NCBI GenBank assembly: GCA_964572685.1
Contig: CAZNFJ010000001.1
Coordinates: 1 to 64,000, forward strand
Direction of reading: 5' to 3'
Source: UBA2653 sp964572685
GTDB lineage: Bacteria > Pseudomonadota > Gammaproteobacteria > Legionellales > Legionellaceae
Length of the DNA stretch: 64,000 bases
The translations under genes and the position numbers were made by a program. The notes under the pieces were generated by a model that had not been told where the DNA came from, ran no database searches, and was given only the letters and a program-made list of their open reading frames with translations. Positions 60,489 through 64,000 of the stretch are shown here, one piece after another (positions within the stretch are counted from its first letter, which is position 1; each line of letters starts with the position of its first letter).

Positions 60489-61437
60489 GAATCAGTTCTT
60501 CTAGGGTTTCTATAAGAGAATATTGATGGCGATAGTTCACAAGGCTCAATAAACGCTTTAAATCTGGGCATCGATACTGAGAAAATTCCTGGTTGAGATG
60601 ATACGCTTGCTCGTAAGTTTCAAATTCAATGGTCGAAGAACTCTGCGCTATCTGGATAATGAGTGACGCCAAATCAATTATTTTAATCGTCTCGAGGCCA
60701 CCAATATTAATGATTTCTCCAACACTTTTAGGACTATTGATAAGAGCTGTGATAAATCCTAAAAAATCATTAACATGACAAAAAGTTCTCACCTGCTGCC
60801 CATTGCCAAAGACTTTTAAGGGCTGTCCTTTTTTTGCAGCTTCAATAAAACGAGGCACCACCATGCCATATTGACCACCTTGTCGTGGGCCAATCACATT
60901 GAAAGGTCTTAAGATGCTCATCTTCAAACCATATTTTTCATGATAGGTTAGTCCATAAGCCTCACAGACTAATTTAGAAATGGCATAATTATTTCGAGTC
61001 TTCAATTGTATGTTAATGATTGCGGACATATCCTCTAGAAGTTTATGGTGTTCATGCTCACCATAAACTTCTGAAGTTGATAATATAAATATTCGTGAAT
61101 GTGGGGCGTATTCTAGAATTTTTTTTAAAAAATTTTGTGTGGAATTAATATTGATGTCTAGCACTTTTTCAGGATCATTGAGCACTTGAAAGACTCCAAC
61201 AATCGCGGCGAAATGATAAATTAAATCGATTTTCGGTAATATCGTCTGGTAAAGAGAGGTATCTTCTAAATTACCGAAGAAAAAATGGAATTTTTTATTT
61301 TGGTTTAAGTTTTTGATGTAATCTGAGTTTTCAGCAGTACAATTATCAATTCCAAAAACTTCATCACCTTTATTTAAGTGAAAACTTGCCAGATGTGAAC
61401 CTAAAAATCCGGCCACACCTGTGATAAATATTTGCAT
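60475..61437 (-). CDS. NAD-dependent sugar-nucleotide epimerase/dehydratase
   Basis: The ATG at 61437 starts the Rossmann motif at once (MQIFITGVAGFLGSH, GxxGxxG 7-13), giving 320 residues; the longer frame to 61497 is rejected. The catalytic Tyr151-x3-Lys155 (YAISK) and STSEVYGEH are present, and PFNVIGPRQGGQYGMVVPRF and KVFGNGQQVRTFCHVND are typical of extended SDRs. It resembles UDP-glucuronate decarboxylases, GDP/dTDP-sugar dehydratases and UDP-sugar 4-epimerases; the exact reaction cannot be set. It is the first gene of the polysaccharide operon. Confidence 0.85.
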   Translation of the reverse strand: MQIFITGVAGFLGSHLASFHLNKGDEVFGIDNCTAENSDYIKNLNQNKKFHFFFGNLEDTSLYQTILPKIDLIYHFAAIVGVFQVLNDPEKVLDININSTQNFLKKILEYAPHSRIFILSTSEVYGEHEHHKLLEDMSAIINIQLKTRNNYAISKLVCEAYGLTYHEKYGLKMSILRPFNVIGPRQGGQYGMVVPRFIEAAKKGQPLKVFGNGQQVRTFCHVNDFLGFITALINSPKSVGEIINIGGLETIKIIDLASLIIQIAQSSSTIEFETYEQAYHLNQEFSQYRCPDLKRLLSLVNYRHQYSLIETLEELIHEKN

Positions 61438-61541
61438 TCCTTGCAAATTCCTTTTCAAAATTTTACTTATTTTACAAGAAAAGGAAAAATTTTTCAATAA
61501 GTGACTATAATTAGTCTAAGGATAAAAAAAGAGTTTACTCG

Positions 61542-62792
61542 ATGGAAAAAATTGCAATTATCGGAGTTGGTGTCGTCGGATTAGAATTGGCTGTGCGATT
61601 ATCTCAATTTTATCAAATTTCGGCGTATAATATAAATCAAAAAAGAGTTGAGGAATTAAAAAATGATTATGATAAAAATCATTTGATTAGTGAAGAAGAA
61701 TTAAAAAGAGCATCTATTCATTATGTTGGCCATCTTCAGGAGCTTCAAGATTCTTCGATATTCATTATTGTAGTACCAACGGATATTCATCAAGATAAAA
61801 CCTTGGATTTAGAACCCATCAAACAAGCAACTCAATCTATGGGAGAAATATTAAAACCGCAGGATATTGTTATTTTTGAATCCTCGGTATATCCGAAATT
61901 TACAGAAGAACTTTTGATCCCTATTCTTGAGGAAAAAAGTGGTTTAAAAGTGAATCAAGATTTTTTTGTGGCATATTGCCCTGAACGTTTTTCTCCACAA
62001 GATGCTGACTACGAGTTGCATAAAGTTTGTAAAGTGATATCCGCATCGCATCCTAGTGCGGTGTTAAAAGTACAAAGTATTTATCAAAAAATTTGTGCTA
62101 GCACTTATATCGCGCCAAATATGGCCGTTGCTGAATGTTCAAAAATGCTAGAAAATATTCAGCGCAATGTTAATATTGCTTTGATGAATGAGTTTTCAAT
62201 AATCATGCATGCATTAAATATTTCTTTACATGAGGTGATTCAAGCGGCTTCTACGAAAAAAAACTTCCTGCCTTTTCAACCGGGGCTAGTGGGTGGATAT
62301 TGTATTCCCGTCAATCCTTTTTATTTCATGTACCAAGCGAGAAAAAAAGGCATTGAACCCAGCTTGATACAAGCTGCTGAAACGGTTAATGAAAGCATGC
62401 CTTCATTTTTATTTTCAGAATTATTAAAATTATATTTTAAACATCAGAAACATCAAGCCAATCCTAATATTGCAGTATTTGGGTTGAGTTTTAAACCCAA
62501 TATTCCAGATATTCGACATAGTTTGAGTTTAGATTTTATCGAGTTAATGGAAAAAAACAATTTATCTTATCGTGTTCATGATCCTTTCATGCAAAAGGAG
62601 ATGAATTGTCAACCCTTAGAGGATTTTAATGATATTGATATTGCTGTATTCCTGGTTAAGCATCAGGTTTATGTGGATTTGGGTTTGGAGTGCTTTCTAA
62701 CACACTGTCGGAAGAATCCTATTATCATGGATGTTGGGGGGTTATTTAAAGATATTAAAAAACTATCCGATCTAACTTATTGGCAATTATAG
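61542..62792 (+). CDS. Nucleotide-sugar dehydrogenase (TviB/WbpA-like)
   Basis: The 416-residue enzyme has an N-terminal Rossmann start IAIIGVGVVGLELAVRLSQ, FESSVYPKFTEE, AYCPERFSPQDADYELHKV, the catalytic GGYCIPVNPFYF (Cys254) and C-terminal FGLSFKPNIPDIRHS. This is the UDP-HexNAc 6-dehydrogenase group (Vi antigen TviB, WbpA) rather than UDP-glucose dehydrogenase, so it probably oxidises a UDP-N-acetylhexosamine to its uronic acid. It is divergent from the polysaccharide operon by 104 bases and likely feeds it. Confidence 0.88.
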   Translation: MEKIAIIGVGVVGLELAVRLSQFYQISAYNINQKRVEELKNDYDKNHLISEEELKRASIHYVGHLQELQDSSIFIIVVPTDIHQDKTLDLEPIKQATQSMGEILKPQDIVIFESSVYPKFTEELLIPILEEKSGLKVNQDFFVAYCPERFSPQDADYELHKVCKVISASHPSAVLKVQSIYQKICASTYIAPNMAVAECSKMLENIQRNVNIALMNEFSIIMHALNISLHEVIQAASTKKNFLPFQPGLVGGYCIPVNPFYFMYQARKKGIEPSLIQAAETVNESMPSFLFSELLKLYFKHQKHQANPNIAVFGLSFKPNIPDIRHSLSLDFIELMEKNNLSYRVHDPFMQKEMNCQPLEDFNDIDIAVFLVKHQVYVDLGLECFLTHCRKNPIIMDVGGLFKDIKKLSDLTYWQL

Positions 62793-62887
62793 AGAAAATC
62801 ATGAAACAGATGTCATCTACCTCCTGCAATTGCTTTGAGTTTTGATGACGACTCACTCCCAACGGTACTGAATCAATAATTATCAAA

Positions 62888-62912
62888 TTAAAAAGCCCTT
62901 TATTAAAGGGCC
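62888..62912 (-). terminator. Terminator of ssb (minus strand)
   Basis: GCCCTT (62895-62900) pairs with AAGGGC (62906-62911); read on the minus strand the stem is followed by a T5 run. Confidence 0.7.
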
Positions 62913-62950
62913 TTAAGAATAATACTGAACAATTTACTCTAGGGTAGAAA

Positions 62951-63421
62951 TTAGAATGGAATATCATCATCCAATAATTCAAAACCTTCATGTTGATCCA
63001 TTGCTGCAGGTGCTGCATTTTGACTTGGACGTGCTGCAGGTGTTGCACTTGTTGCAGGCTTATTCATGTCCATATTGGATGTCGAACGAGAATCCAGTAA
63101 TTGCATTTCATTGGCAATGATTTCGGTGGTGTAACGCTCAACACCTTGTTGATCTTGCCATTTACGGGTGCGCAAACTGCCTTCAATATAAATTCGAGAA
63201 CCTTTTTTAGTGTATTCTCCAGCAATTTCACCTAATCTGTTGTAGAACACGACACGATGCCATTCGGTTCGGTCTTGTTTTTCACCCGTTTGTTTATCCT
63301 TCCATGTTTCTGAGGTTGCAATGGAAAGTGTTGTGACCGCATTGCCATTTGGCATATATCTGACTTCTGGGTCACTTCCAACATTTCCAATTAATATGAC
63401 TTTATTAATTCCACGTGCCAC
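62951..63421 (-). CDS. ssb: Single-stranded DNA-binding protein
   Basis: A GTG at 63421 with GGAG upstream gives the family start (MARGINKVILIGNVGSDPEVRYMPNG); the frame is open further upstream but unrelated. The 156-residue protein has the OB-fold (to about 110), a Pro/Ala/Asn-rich linker and the acidic C-terminal tip DDDIPF that binds replication and repair partners. Confidence 0.97.
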   Translation of the reverse strand: MARGINKVILIGNVGSDPEVRYMPNGNAVTTLSIATSETWKDKQTGEKQDRTEWHRVVFYNRLGEIAGEYTKKGSRIYIEGSLRTRKWQDQQGVERYTTEIIANEMQLLDSRSTSNMDMNKPATSATPAARPSQNAAPAAMDQHEGFELLDDDIPF

Positions 63422-63569
63422 GATTTTCTCCAAAGATAATATCTGTATAATTATAACTGAAACTCCAAAACTCCTCAAATATTCCAGACACATCTCTTTA
63501 ATTCCATTTGAACAACTTTAGAGCGAATGTTACACTCCTTTTTTGATACATTTTTCGAGATTGTTATTT

Positions 63570-64000
63570 ATGCCTCAGCCCTATGCAAATAAAAAAATCT
63601 TATTAGGCGTTTGTGGTGGAGTAGCCGCTTATAAAAGTGTGGAATTAGCTCGTCTTTTAAAACAAATGGGTGCTCAAGTACAGGTAGTGATGACAGAGTC
63701 TGCTCAGGATTTTGTGGGACCACAAACGTTTCAAGCGGTCACTGGCTTTCCTGTGACGCAAGCAACCAATGATGCAAGTTTTGCACAATCTATGGCGCAT
63801 ATTGATTTGAGTCGCTGGGCAGATATGCTCATTATTGCACCTGCAACCGCGAATTTCATGGCCAAAATGGCGCATGGTATGGCTGATGATTTATTATCTT
63901 TACTATGTTTAATGGTTAAGGGGCCTATTCTTGTTTGTCCAGCGATGAATGTTCACATGTGGCAACATCCTGCTACGCAACATAATACCATGCTTTTAAA
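63570..64000 (+). CDS. coaBC: Phosphopantothenoylcysteine decarboxylase/synthase CoaBC, N-terminal part (cut by window end)
   Basis: From the ATG at 63570 the frame is open to the window end (143 codons). It encodes the flavoprotein decarboxylase half: KKILLGVCGGVAAYKSVELARLLKQMGA, the FMN/active-site region AHIDLSRWADMLIIAPATANFMAKMAHGMADDLLS, and CPAMNVHMWQHPATQHN with PAMN. CoaBC makes 4'-phosphopantetheine for coenzyme A. It is divergent from ssb. Confidence 0.95.
   Translation, partial: MPQPYANKKILLGVCGGVAAYKSVELARLLKQMGAQVQVVMTESAQDFVGPQTFQAVTGFPVTQATNDASFAQSMAHIDLSRWADMLIIAPATANFMAKMAHGMADDLLSLLCLMVKGPILVCPAMNVHMWQHPATQHNTMLL

Overview
The window is chromosomal DNA of an AT-rich gammaproteobacterium. 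The best taxonomic clue is a complete block of Dot/Icm (type IVB secretion) genes: icmX and icmW on one strand, icmV and dotA on the other, then dotB, dotC and dotD. This is the 'region I' layout of the order Legionellales, so a Legionella-, Coxiella-, Aquicella- or Berkiella-like host-associated bacterium is likely. The species cannot be named from the sequence. No insertion sequence, prophage, CRISPR array or rRNA operon was seen.

Layout. 0.4-4.3 kb: a compact peptide-natural-product locus with an unannotated 54-residue precursor, an MvdD-type ATP-grasp ligase, an HlyD-type adaptor and an ABC exporter; it looks like a graspetide (omega-ester/amide RiPP) system. 4.3-9.5 kb: folE and a HIT hydrolase, ppa, an HTH regulator, a candidate small RNA, a large MscS-type channel and a small Rieske ferredoxin. 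9.4-15.2 kb: a LysR regulator divergent from a DAB inorganic-carbon uptake operon (dabB, dabA, a PII-like protein, a zinc-ribbon protein). 15.2-18.4 kb: a Sua5-family protein and a 771-residue protein of unknown function. 18.5-26.8 kb: tRNA-Val, then thrS-infC-rpmI-rplT, pheS-pheT-ihfA, a thioredoxin-like ferredoxin and rplM-rpsI. 27-29.5 kb: a TraT-like lipoprotein and two tandem outer-membrane barrels. 29.7-33 kb: petABC (cytochrome bc complex) and sspA-sspB. 33-38.9 kb: nnrDE-tsaE-ami-mutL-miaA and a small zinc-finger protein. 38.9-49.7 kb: Dot/Icm region I, with two dotA genes in tandem. 49.7-53.9 kb: rsmD and ftsY-ftsE-ftsX-rpoH. 53.9-55.6 kb: adenosine deaminase, a small protein and a thioesterase. 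55.6-62.8 kb: hemH and an overlapping polysaccharide cluster (glycosyltransferase, HEAT-repeat membrane protein, TPR/YaiO outer-membrane protein, sugar-nucleotide epimerase) divergent from a nucleotide-sugar dehydrogenase. 62.9-64 kb: ssb and the 5' part of coaBC.

How the parts fit. Most of the window is conserved housekeeping in the usual gammaproteobacterial gene order. The accessory parts of most interest are the graspetide-like locus, the duplicated DotA, the DAB carbon-uptake operon in a probably host-associated lineage, the cytochrome b with non-standard Qo-site and haem-spacing features, and the extracellular polysaccharide cluster. Several start codons were moved from the longest open frame using Shine-Dalgarno (SD) placement and family N-termini. 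The most notable is infC, which begins with ATT.
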